Assembly (NCBI GenBank): GCA_963556495.2 | Contig: OY747712.1 | Coordinates: forward strand, 29,175,735-29,239,734 | Source of the DNA: Valencia hispanica | Taxonomy: Eukaryota > Chordata > Actinopteri > Cyprinodontiformes > Valenciidae | Direction: 5' to 3' | Length of the DNA: 64,000 nucleotides | Part shown: in pieces, positions 21,301-43,560 of the stretch | How positions within the stretch are numbered: the first letter of the stretch is position 1 | How the letters are laid out: every line of letters starts with the position of its first letter | Translations under genes and position numbers: made by a program | The notes under the pieces: model-generated | The model's input: only the letters and a program-made list of their open reading frames with translations | What the model was told of the DNA's origin: nothing | The model's database searches: none

Positions 21301-24279
21301 TGCAGAGTTTCTCCCATCTCAGCTGCTGACACTTGTAACTCCTTCAGTGTAGTCATAGGTGTCCTGGTGGCCTCTCTCACAGGTCTCCATCTTGCACAGT
21401 CACTCAGTTTGTGAGAAAAGCCTGAGCTATGCAGATTTACACATGCCATATTCTTTCCATTTCTCGATTATGGATTTAACTGAACTCCAGGAGATCTTCA
21501 GTGCCTTGGAGATGTTTTTGTATTCAACCCCTGAGCTAACCAGAGCCAACCCAAATTCTGATTTGATTTCTGTGTTCTTTTGTCTTCATGTCATGGTAGG
21601 CAGGATAACTGATTAACCAGTAAATAAACCTTCCAGACTCATGTGACTTTATGCTACAGTCATTTGAGACACAGTCACTGCACTAAGGTGATCTGAACTC
21701 CATTCATTGAGAGACGACCTTTGTTGAATTAGGTTGGTCACCTTACTCAATATTAATGAACATTTTTGAATATCTACACAATCACTTATTTTATGGTTAA
21801 TATTCTTAATTACCTGTCATTATTTAGGGGAACTCAGTTTTCACTTTGATATTAAGGTTTTATTTTTGTAAAAAGAGCCAAATTTTGTTGATCATGATTA
21901 AAAACAAATTGTAAAATTTGTAACAGCAATAAAAGAGTAAAATATTAAATGGCCTGAATCCGTTTATATTTTTCAGCTCATACAAGTTTACTTTTAAAAC
22001 GTTTCTGCATATCGGTTGTTAAAATAGTTATATCGTATGACATGACCTCTCAATTGTAGTTTGACTTTGTATAATCATTATATATTTGGCTTTATGCCTA
22101 CAGTTGGTGAGTGTGGCTGTGTGTTTCCTCTGGTAGGTCCGTCAGGAATACGAGGAGCACCTGGTATCCCTGGCAAAGTTTGCCAAAACCCCATTTATGG
22201 ACCTCATGGAGACAGAGGATATGAAGGACTCCCAGGACCTTCAGGTTAGTATGCTTTGCTTGCTATATTCTCTAGTTATGAACTTTGTATTTGTCCAATG
22301 TCTTTGTACCAACAATAAAATGTTTTGAGTTGTATGTTTACATTTGTAGTTTGTGATTGATGTTTTAGGTCCTCCTGGATTACCTGGGGCACCAGGCAGC
22401 AGCATTTTACACAAAGGAGACCCAGGACCAGTTGGCAATCCTGGGCCACCAGGTTATAGGGGAAATAAGGGTCCTCCAGGATCTCCTGGGCCTCATGGCC
22501 GCAGTGGCTTTCCAGGATCAAAGGGTACATTTCAAAACAGAACTGATGCCAATAGGGTTTAAGGGTTGATATTGACATGAAGCAAATGTTTTAATCTTCT
22601 AAAGGTTTTACCATTTTACAGGTGAAAGAGGTCAAGATGGTCCAAGGGGCCCTCAGGGACCCAAAGGTCAGAAAGGCATCCCTGGGCCCCAAGGTTGTAA
22701 GGGAGAAAGTGGCCCGACTGGAGATCCAGGTGGGTTTCACTGTGGCAGAAAAACTTAAATATGTTTATAAGCTAAAAAAAATAGTTCTAAATGAAATAAT
22801 ATTTAATTTCAGTAAAGGCATTATTTTCTTTTTCTAGGTATCAAGGGTGAAATTGGTGATTTAATCACTTTAGGTTTAAGGGTTGTGCCCCCTGGAGCTC
22901 CAGGACCAAAAGGTATTTCAGGAAGTGTAGGAACTCAAGGCCATGTGGGTCCATCTGGTCCTTTTGGACGAACAGGTGAGAGAGTTTTAGTTTTTTAATA
23001 GTTGTCCTATCAGTTTATTATTTATATGTGTGCTATGTATTACCACTTTTAATTTCATTATTTATTTCCCTTTCTGTTCCAGGACGAAAGGGTCTTAAAG
23101 GGTCTTTGGGGTTTCCTGGCAGCCCAGGTCCTCCTGGGTTAGATGGTCTCAGTGGAGACCCAGGTGATGTTGGTGAGCCCGGATTCCCTGGGCCTCAAGG
23201 TTAACAGGATACAATAATGTACTCATCCTAAATGTACCCGTAAAAGCATCTGAGAGGATGGCTAAAACAAACTGGAAAGAAGTGACACATGTCTTAAGAT
23301 ACATTACATATCTTCACTTTTTATTGCTTTATATAACTCTTTTGTTCTTTATTCAACTCCTTCCATTTCAGGTACTCCTGGACCTCCTGGTGATCCAGGC
23401 GAGCCTGGCCATAGAAGGCTGCTGAGATCAGGCTTCCTTTTGGTTATCCACAGCCAGTCAGTTCAGGTACCTCAGTGTCCTGCAGGTAACAACCAGCTCT
23501 GGGTGGGATACAGTCTCATTTACCTGGAAGGACAAGAGAAGGCTCACACACAAGATCTGGGCAAGTCTGCATATCATTCGGTTGTCCACTTGGTTAGTTT
23601 GTGCAGTTTAAAAAAATCTATTTGTCTTTGACTCCTTTTATATCTACTCCATGTAGGTCAACCTGGCTCTTGTCTCCCTGTTTTCTCCACCATGCCTTTC
23701 TCCTATTGTGACAGAGATGCATGTTACTACTCAAGTCGCAATGACAAATCCTATTGGCTTTCCACTACTGCTCCCATACCCATGATGCCACTCTTTGGCC
23801 AGGAGATTAGCCTCCACATTAGCCGCTGTGTTGTGTGTGAAACATTTTCACCGGCAGTGCCATTTCATAGTCAAGATCAAGCTGTTCCTCCCTGCCCACC
23901 TGGCTGGAAGAGTTTATGGACAGGATACTCTTTACTTCTGGTGAGTCACACAAAAAGCTGAAATATGTTTATAAAAGCCTTATGAAGTCAACTCTTCTAT
24001 TCTAACACCACTGCTTTTTAGCACACAGGGGCAGGTGATGAGGGTGGTGGACAATCACTGGCTTCTTCTGGTAGCTGCCTCAAGGATTTCCGGACTCATC
24101 CCTTCATTGAGTGTCAAGGTGCGCACGGTTCCTGTCACTACTTTTCCAACCTCTACAGTTTTTGGCTGACTACTGTAGGAGAGACGGAGGAATTTATCCC
24201 TATAAAGCCTGCTACCATCAAAGCATCTGAGCAGCAGCGACACAAGGCCAGTCGATGTAATGTTTGCCTCTGGGATTAA
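9211..24279 (+). CDS. col4a4: Type IV collagen alpha-4 chain (partial, C-terminal 26 exons)
   Basis: The gene encodes a basement-membrane collagen chain. Such chains trimerise through the C-terminal NC1 domain and form networks in kidney, ear and eye. Twenty-six exons with consistent phases give about 1,207 residues: Gly-X-Y repeats with many short interruptions, then an NC1 domain with all 12 expected cysteines. Most exons begin and end within a glycine codon (G|GN), as in COL4 genes. Assignment to alpha-4 rests on NC1 blocks such as [38 protein letters not shown] and SFWLTTV. It also rests on collagen-domain landmarks (a Cys-x-Cys exon, a V-R/K-G interruption, a Cys-NVT interruption) in the order I recall from human COL4A4, and on the neighbouring nyap2. 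Alpha-6 and alpha-2 chains are similar and are the alternatives. The 7S domain and signal peptide lie upstream of the window. Confidence 0.88.
9476..9548 (+). CDS. col4a4: col4a4 exon
   Basis: The acceptor is TTTCTTTCAG and the donor AAAG|GTGAGT. The exon encodes [16 protein letters not shown] followed by a YSFVR interruption, similar in place to a V-R/K interruption in human alpha-4. Confidence 0.85.
9815..9921 (+). CDS. col4a4: col4a4 exon
   Basis: The acceptor is CTGGAAG and the donor CCACCT|GTAAGT. The exon is Gly-X-Y ([15 protein letters not shown]...) with one short break at GYGG and ends in phase 0. Confidence 0.85.
10166..10349 (+). CDS. col4a4: col4a4 exon
   Basis: The acceptor is TTTTTGCAG. 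The donor reads CCAG|GTCAGA, which is weak but keeps the split Gly. The exon starts [12 protein letters not shown] and continues as proline-rich Gly-X-Y with a PGPGFPG break. Confidence 0.85.
10437..10508 (+). CDS. col4a4: col4a4 exon
   Basis: The acceptor is TTGATCAG and the donor CCAG|GTAATT. The short exon contains the interruption [12 protein letters not shown] with a vicinal cysteine pair. Confidence 0.8.
10641..10745 (+). CDS. col4a4: col4a4 exon
   Basis: The acceptor is AATTTAAG and the donor CCAG|GTAATT. The product is Gly-X-Y ([12 protein letters not shown]...) with a GGTVT interruption near its end. Confidence 0.8.
10870..11088 (+). CDS. col4a4: col4a4 exon
   Basis: The acceptor is GGCTCTAG and the donor CCAG|GTAATG. 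At 219 bp it is the longest collagenous exon here, with interruptions ISLNGPEG and DIFSARPG and an N-G-T sequon near the start. Confidence 0.85.
11247..11411 (+). CDS. col4a4: col4a4 exon
   Basis: The acceptor is AATTTCAG and the donor CCAG|GTGAGC. Gly-X-Y is interrupted by [10 protein letters not shown], which carries two cysteines. Confidence 0.85.
11495..11662 (+). CDS. col4a4: col4a4 exon
   Basis: The acceptor is ATTATAAAG and the donor AAAG|GTGAGT. The Gly-X-Y stretch contains an RGD triplet in GVRGDVG. RGD can bind integrins when exposed, but no function is claimed here. Confidence 0.85.
11835..11978 (+). CDS. col4a4: col4a4 exon
   Basis: The acceptor is TTTATTTAG and the donor AAAG|GTAAAT. 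It encodes an uninterrupted stretch starting [12 protein letters not shown] and ending GLVGKK. Confidence 0.85.
11979..12892 (+). other. col4a4: col4a4 intron, AT-rich
   Basis: This 914-bp intron is AT-rich and shows no exon, tRNA or repeat that I recognise. It ends with a pyrimidine-rich tract and TCTCTCCAG. Confidence 0.7.
12893..13003 (+). CDS. col4a4: col4a4 exon with uncertain donor
   Basis: The acceptor is TCTCCAG. The product [20 protein letters not shown] has a Cys and an NVT sequon, similar in place to the CNVT interruption of human alpha-4. Two donors keep frame and glycine phase. One is CAG|GCAATA at 13003 (a GC donor that adds six residues), the other TCTG|GTCAGC at 12985. The end given uses the first, because it fits CAG at the boundary. 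Confidence 0.75.
13110..13288 (+). CDS. col4a4: col4a4 exon
   Basis: The acceptor is CTCCTCCAG and the donor GATCAG|GTACAC. An uninterrupted 59-residue Gly-X-Y block starts [10 protein letters not shown] and ends in phase 0 at GDQ. Confidence 0.85.
13889..13952 (+). CDS. col4a4: col4a4 exon
   Basis: The acceptor is GTCCTCTAG and the donor AAAG|GTAAGA. This short exon encodes [19 protein letters not shown] and then AK. Confidence 0.85.
14935..15475 (+). mobile_element. LTR-like segment
   Basis: A T- and CT-rich block contains a TATA-like TGTGTATTTAAACACTTC near 15290 and an AATAAATC signal near 15406, and ends ACACTCATGACAG. This order resembles the promoter and polyadenylation layout of LTRs seen in fish genomes. 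The 5' boundary and target duplication were not found, so a LINE or other 3' UTR is an alternative. Confidence 0.35.
15480..16345 (-). mobile_element. Decayed L2-type LINE fragment
   Basis: The plus strand shows a degenerate version of the common fish LINE 3' end (TATATAGCACAATCC, AAAGTGCTTTAAAG). Toward 16007-16225 the minus strand encodes [20 protein letters not shown], matching the reverse-transcriptase block with the first catalytic Asp. Many stops are present. Confidence 0.55.
16372..16692 (+). mobile_element. tRNA-headed SINE-like repeat
   Basis: It begins TTTCACAGTGGCACAGTTGGTAG and has a box-B-like GGTTTGAATCCC about 40 bp later, as in tRNA-derived SINEs. A body follows with CATGTTCTCCCTGTG, CTCCCACAGTCTAAAAACATG and GCGATGGACTGG. 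A second copy in minus orientation lies at 61078-61335. Confidence 0.65.
16863..16937 (+). CDS. col4a4: col4a4 exon
   Basis: The acceptor is CTGTTTTAG and the donor AGTG|GTAAGA. The product [14 protein letters not shown] has a QSY break. The split codon joins to CA of the next exon, giving Ala instead of Gly and hence a short interruption. Confidence 0.8.
17051..17158 (+). CDS. col4a4: col4a4 exon
   Basis: The acceptor is TTATCTAG and the donor CCAG|GTGACT. After a split Ala codon it encodes [18 protein letters not shown] and further Gly-X-Y. Confidence 0.85.
17470..18725 (+). mobile_element. L2-type LINE 3' fragment in col4a4 intron
   Basis: The plus strand encodes the end of a reverse transcriptase. 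[20 protein letters not shown] and then [11 protein letters not shown] appear within 17486-17905. After a stop the C-terminal region runs at 17918-18547 ([40 protein letters not shown]). It ends with an A-rich repeat of ATTAAATAAAG near 18705-18725. The 5' part is missing, as usual for truncated LINE copies. No RNase H follows, so it belongs to the L2/CR1/Rex1-like side rather than the I group. The frames are long, so this copy is younger than the others nearby. Confidence 0.8.
18895..19002 (+). CDS. col4a4: col4a4 exon
   Basis: The acceptor is TGCATCATTAG and the donor CCAG|GTGCAA. Uninterrupted Gly-X-Y starting [13 protein letters not shown]. Confidence 0.85.
19358..19429 (+). CDS. col4a4: col4a4 exon
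   Basis: The acceptor is TTATATAAG, which is pyrimidine-poor, and the donor AGTG|GTAAGA. Gly-[18 protein letters not shown] then PKGMKGAS. Confidence 0.8.
19715..19900 (+). repeat. Purine-rich minisatellite (GGATGAgg-type)
   Basis: A run of GGATGAAGG, GGATGAGGG and GGATGAAAG units with AGGGAG spacers, all G and A on the plus strand. It lies in a col4a4 intron. Confidence 0.8.
20226..20354 (+). CDS. col4a4: col4a4 exon
   Basis: The acceptor is AAAATCTAG and the donor ACAG|GTAATC. Gly-X-Y starts [12 protein letters not shown] and is broken by AMIPG. The last split codon joins TT of the next exon, giving Val. Confidence 0.85.
20374..21975 (-). mobile_element. Tc1-like transposon with long inverted ends, in col4a4 intron
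   Basis: The left end (TACAGTTCCTATAAAAAGTA then TTTTACCCTTTTATTGCTAT and AATCATGATCAACAAAAT) matches the reverse complement of the right end (TTTTACTCTTTTATTGCTGT and AATCATGATCAACAAAAT near 21885-21950). This gives inverted repeats of well over 100 bp. The minus strand between encodes Tc1 transposase fragments. At 20871-21137 these include [20 protein letters not shown], the block between the first and second catalytic Asp. Stops throughout show it is dead. Confidence 0.8.
22104..22244 (+). CDS. col4a4: col4a4 exon with two possible acceptors
   Basis: With acceptor GCCTACAG (exon from 22104) the product starts [15 protein letters not shown], a cysteine interruption. With acceptor CTGGTAG the exon would start at 22137 (GPSGIRG). 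Both keep the phase. The second Cys block, [10 protein letters not shown], is in either form. The donor is TCAG|GTTAGT. Confidence 0.75.
22369..22524 (+). CDS. col4a4: col4a4 exon
   Basis: The acceptor is GATGTTTTAG and the donor AAGG|GTACAT. Gly-X-Y with an SSILHKG interruption. Confidence 0.85.
22622..22729 (+). CDS. col4a4: col4a4 exon
   Basis: The acceptor is ATTTTACAG and the donor CCAG|GTGGGT. It encodes uninterrupted Gly-X-Y with a Cys in QGCKGESG, in a position like the C-K-G-E-P-G of human alpha-4. Confidence 0.85.
22838..22975 (+). CDS. col4a4: col4a4 exon
   Basis: The acceptor is TTTTTCTAG and the donor ACAG|GTGAGA. The exon starts GIKGEIG, carries a hydrophobic interruption [13 protein letters not shown] and resumes Gly-X-Y. 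Confidence 0.85.
23083..23199 (+). CDS. col4a4: col4a4 exon (last purely collagenous)
   Basis: The acceptor is TGTTCCAG and the donor CAAG|GTTAAC. Uninterrupted Gly-[15 protein letters not shown] and onward. Confidence 0.85.
23372..23560 (+). CDS. col4a4: col4a4 exon: triple-helix end and NC1 start, GC donor
   Basis: The acceptor is CATTTCAG. The exon ends the triple helix ([10 protein letters not shown]) and begins NC1 with [27 protein letters not shown] and [12 protein letters not shown]. The boundary reads CTGG|GCAAGT. The next exon must complete GGT, and no GT donor in the right phase is nearby, so this is a GC-AG intron. Confidence 0.9.
23657..23940 (+). CDS. col4a4: col4a4 NC1 exon (middle)
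   Basis: The acceptor is CATGTAG and the donor CTTCTG|GTGAGT. It encodes [15 protein letters not shown], then [27 protein letters not shown] and VHS-like [12 protein letters not shown] at the start of the second NC1 half. The loop DRDACYY appears slightly shorter than in human chains. Confidence 0.9.
24022..24279 (+). CDS. col4a4: col4a4 NC1 final exon with stop
   Basis: The acceptor is CTTTTTAG. It encodes [48 protein letters not shown] and the final RCNVCLWD before TAA at 24277-24279. Confidence 0.92.
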   Translation, partial: HTGAGDEGGGQSLASSGSCLKDFRTHPFIECQGAHGSCHYFSNLYSFWLTTVGETEEFIPIKPATIKASEQQRHKASRCNVCLWD

Positions 24280-24575
24280 TTATTTCTGTAGACTTCAAGG
24301 TATAACTCTAGTTATTTTAAACACATTTGCAATGTCTAAGATATTTAAAACCAGAGCTAACCCAAGGTTGCATAATGCCCTAAGCTAAAATTTCATTTTA
24401 GAGCCCACCTCTAGTTAAGACGATTGCCTAACAGCCACCTGAGCGCCAACCACCTATTTTGTCTTTAGTCTTGTTTTACATATCTAGACACAACAAAGCA
24501 ATCTGACTGTACCACAGAATGTGTTTTGCTTGTCCTTTTATATTATTCATTAAATAGTTATTAAAATAAGTTCTA
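24280..24575 (+). other. col4a4: col4a4 3' UTR (inferred)
   Basis: AT-rich sequence after the stop. An ATTAAA at 24549-24554 could serve as the polyadenylation signal. The end is an estimate. Confidence 0.4.
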
Positions 24576-25094
24576 GTTTTAAAGATTCTTTGTTCATTAT
24601 TCAATTTCAACAATGATTATTTTTATAAATGTTTCCAGTGCCAAAAAGATGACATTGAGAGTCTAACAGTGGGTGATCAAAAAGGTTCCTCCCTCATTTC
24701 TTCATTTTTTTCGAGTAACTAATGATTTCAAAAAGTTTTAAAATGTGTTCACATTTTTGTTTTAAGCTGTTCCTCCCAGCTTTGTTAAAAAAGATAAATA
24801 TTTTACCTAAACTAAAAAAAGAAGCCCAATCAAGAACAGGAAAAAGGTTATAACCAACATGGCAATGCCATGTGCTAAGACTAAAAGAGTAAAGAGAGTA
24901 TTTTAAAGACACAAAGATAAGCTACTGGGTTAAGTCATTAAAAGAGGAAAACTAGACTATATGTGCCTGTGTCCCTATATGTTTGGTATGGTAAATAAAC
25001 CAAGAAAATTCTTTGACTTACTAATTTACTCTTTAGAAGTCTTGACCATGAAGAGTCTACTGTTGCAATGCCGACAAAAAAATTTCCTTGCAGG

Positions 25095-27424
25095 TTTGAA
25101 ATTCATATTTATTTATTTATTTCAACAGAACCCAAGTGACAATCAGAATACAGTACTTTTTTTTCCTTTTTTTCTAAAACGCAAAACGAGAACACAGTGC
25201 AATACAGACAGAGGACTGACAGTGCGGTGCTCTCTCTACCTTTTCACAGTGCATGTTTATACACACAAAAAGATTGTACATCGTTAATATTACATTTCCA
25301 TCCTTCACCCGTCAGTGTCATGACATAGCAAAGGGAATGTCTTTAAAACAATCATTTTGAAATTGCGACTTGCAAACCTGTTTAACTTGGCATACACTCA
25401 CAAACACACACACTCTCACCCGCACATACACATCCTTTTTCCTCACACACATACAGTAACAACGCAAAGTATTGTTTTGCTTTAATCCTCACCAGAGAGA
25501 GGGATGCTGCACTTATACACTCAGGACTGGCTCATTTGTCAAATAAATTTTGTTTTTGGTAATGTTAACATTGCATTTGATTGTACAAAAGGAATACCAA
25601 TTGAAATGTTAAAAGAGGGTTGAGGTAGAGGGTGAGAACAGGGAGAGAAAGACATATAGGTTACCAGCCTGATTTGGTGTATTAGATAATGATGGGTTGT
25701 GCTGTTTTGTTTTTGTTAAAAAAAAGCCTGAATGTTTTAAAGGCCATTGTGCAATGCCTTGTCCTTTTGACTGCAATATGATAGGTCCTTAAACAATCTG
25801 ATAATTCTAAAGTGGTTGCCAACCAATTCTGGATTGGGAACATTGTCAATGACAACCAAATATAGATGACTGCATGTTGAACACAGCCAGACTCCTGAGG
25901 CTTTACTTTCCAGCCAATAAATTAAAACATACATGGTACAACTCATCACTCATAACATTTACCGAAAAATATATAAGCATAACATTAAACGTTATTTCTT
26001 CAAGTGCATATGGCTATAATAATCTGCTGTAAAATTAGGAAATTCACTAAAAGCTTAGGTCTTGATTGTACGGGCTAACTGTTGGCATAAAGTATTTACA
26101 CTGTCATGGTGGTCACATTGTGCATGGCATTACAAGGGTGACATTACTTACCAGCTCCTGCCAAAAACCGTTTTACAAATACACAACCATCTGAGTGCAA
26201 CCACATTAATTTGCAGTGCCAGTTTTCAAATTAATGATGCCCTAACGAGATTCTCCTGCTCCTGCACCCCAACCAATTAAAATGCAGGATGTTATCTGAG
26301 ATTCTGGGGTGGGGAAAAATTCAGGCAGTCTCGCACAAAGTAGGTAAGCTAGACTCCTTATTCTCAGCATCAAGTAGAAAACTTCTACTCAACTGCATAA
26401 AAGTTTTAGAAAAGTTGAGAATGACACAACTAACAGATAAGCTATTTTTTATCTGGTCTTCATGCACTCCCTTTTTCAACACAACACTGGACAACTCCCG
26501 ATGTGGCTCTTGGTAAAGAAACGGCACTGCAGATTTGACACGTCAACAGGCTTTGGTTGGTCTTCATAATGAGACTATTAAAAAATGTATGTTCTAATTT
26601 ACTACCTTTCAAACTCAACCTCATAGCTTTTTTTGGACTATTTCATAACATTACTCTGTCTGTTACAACAAGCCAACCAACAGGTAAAATGACTCATCCA
26701 CTTCAGAAAGGCTTTGAGTTTCTGAACACACAGCTTTTAAATGTAATTCACAAAAGTGAGACTGAATCTGTTCTAGGACGCACTGTTGTACATTCTAGGA
26801 CATAATTGTAAAGGCTGTGAGAGCCATCTGGCATCCAAATCAAGTTAATGTTCACTCTTTGACTTACAGTACAACAGTAAAAATGTGAAGAATATAGATA
26901 GAATGGAACAGTTCATTCATTTAAGTGCTTTTAAGCGCACACAAAAAAAGAGTTGGGCATAAAAAAATTATGCTACTACAGTACAAGTATTGATAGATTG
27001 TTATTTTTTTAATGTAAAATAAACTAAGCAAAAATAACAATGAAACAAACATTAGATTGCATTGAAATCTAATTTCATAATAATTTAAGATGCCTTTTGT
27101 TCCCCTTCATCTTATTTAGAAAATATCTATTCATCATTGGATATCTACTCTACTTATCAATATACAAGAGTTCAGTCACAGGAAATAGAAAAATATCAAA
27201 TATCACCAGTGATGATAAGAAAATGTGACAACCTGAACAAGCAGAAATATTGCCGTGGTAACCATTATAGTCCTGACATCAGCAAGTATCACCAACCTGG
27301 TGCTCTTTGTGGTCACCCTAAAGCATTGTTGCAGGGGAGACCCAGTGCCACCAAGCAGGGAGAAGAAGTGAGTATGTGGGGATGATGTGGTGCACAGGAT
27401 AAAGTTTTTTGTTTTTTTGAAATG
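25095..27424 (-). other. nyap2: nyap2 3' UTR (inferred)
   Basis: No other gene lies between the nyap2 stop and the col4a4 end. On the minus strand overlapping AATAAA signals occur at about 25107-25122, which would give a 2.3-kb 3' UTR converging on col4a4. Transcript data would be needed to fix the end. Confidence 0.4.
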
Positions 27425-42988
<15,564 letters not shown>

Positions 42989-43239
42989 TCTTCAAGTCTT
43001 TACACTGCATTCTGATAAGAAGAGATAACAACTCTTAGTCATAATCATTTACCTAATTAGGGCACAGAATATTCCTCAGCATAAAGACTAACATAGTTAT
43101 TTCTACATGTAAGGCAAGAATGTCTTTGTTTCATTAACTTCACCGCCTCTCAAAAGCATTCTATAACCCTTAAACTACTGCAACCAATTGCCTTCAGAAG
43201 TCCCTGTTAATTCCACATCATAATTTCAATTCAATTCAA

Positions 43240-43560
43240 TTCAGTTAGGAATAAGGAAACCATCCCTGCAGTGAACACAGAGAAGGCAGCATAATGTTGT
43301 GGGATGTTTTTCAGGCAGCAGGGACAGGGGAGCTGGCCAGAGTCCATGGGAATATGATTGTAGCTAATACAGATCCTTTCTGGAAGAAAAACTATTAGAG
43401 ACTGCAAAAGCCTTTTGAGGCAGAGGTTCAACTTTCTGCAGAACAACACTTTTAAGTATACACACCCATAGCTATAGTGGACTTTTACTACTACTATTTT
43501 TGCAACTAACTTTTGCAAGGCACTGTTTTACTTTCTGACGATAAGAGAAAAGGTTAAAAG
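43240..43560 (+). mobile_element. Decayed Tc1-like fragment
   Basis: The plus strand reads IMLWDVFQAAGTGELARVHG from about 43290, followed by a stop. This matches the W-G-C-F-x-A block between the first and second catalytic residues of Tc1-like transposases. No ends were found. Confidence 0.6.

Noticed and set aside
9211..23371. Regularly spaced short repeats that could suggest a CRISPR-like or tandem array
   Set aside because: The periodicity is the nine-base Gly-X-Y codon pattern in spliced collagen exons.
9211..24279. Assignment to col4a6 or col4a2
   Set aside because: These chains share the NC1 pattern ([18 protein letters not shown] is closer to alpha-6), but the collagen interruptions, [13 protein letters not shown] and the nyap2 neighbour favour alpha-4. 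Not fully excluded without a tree.
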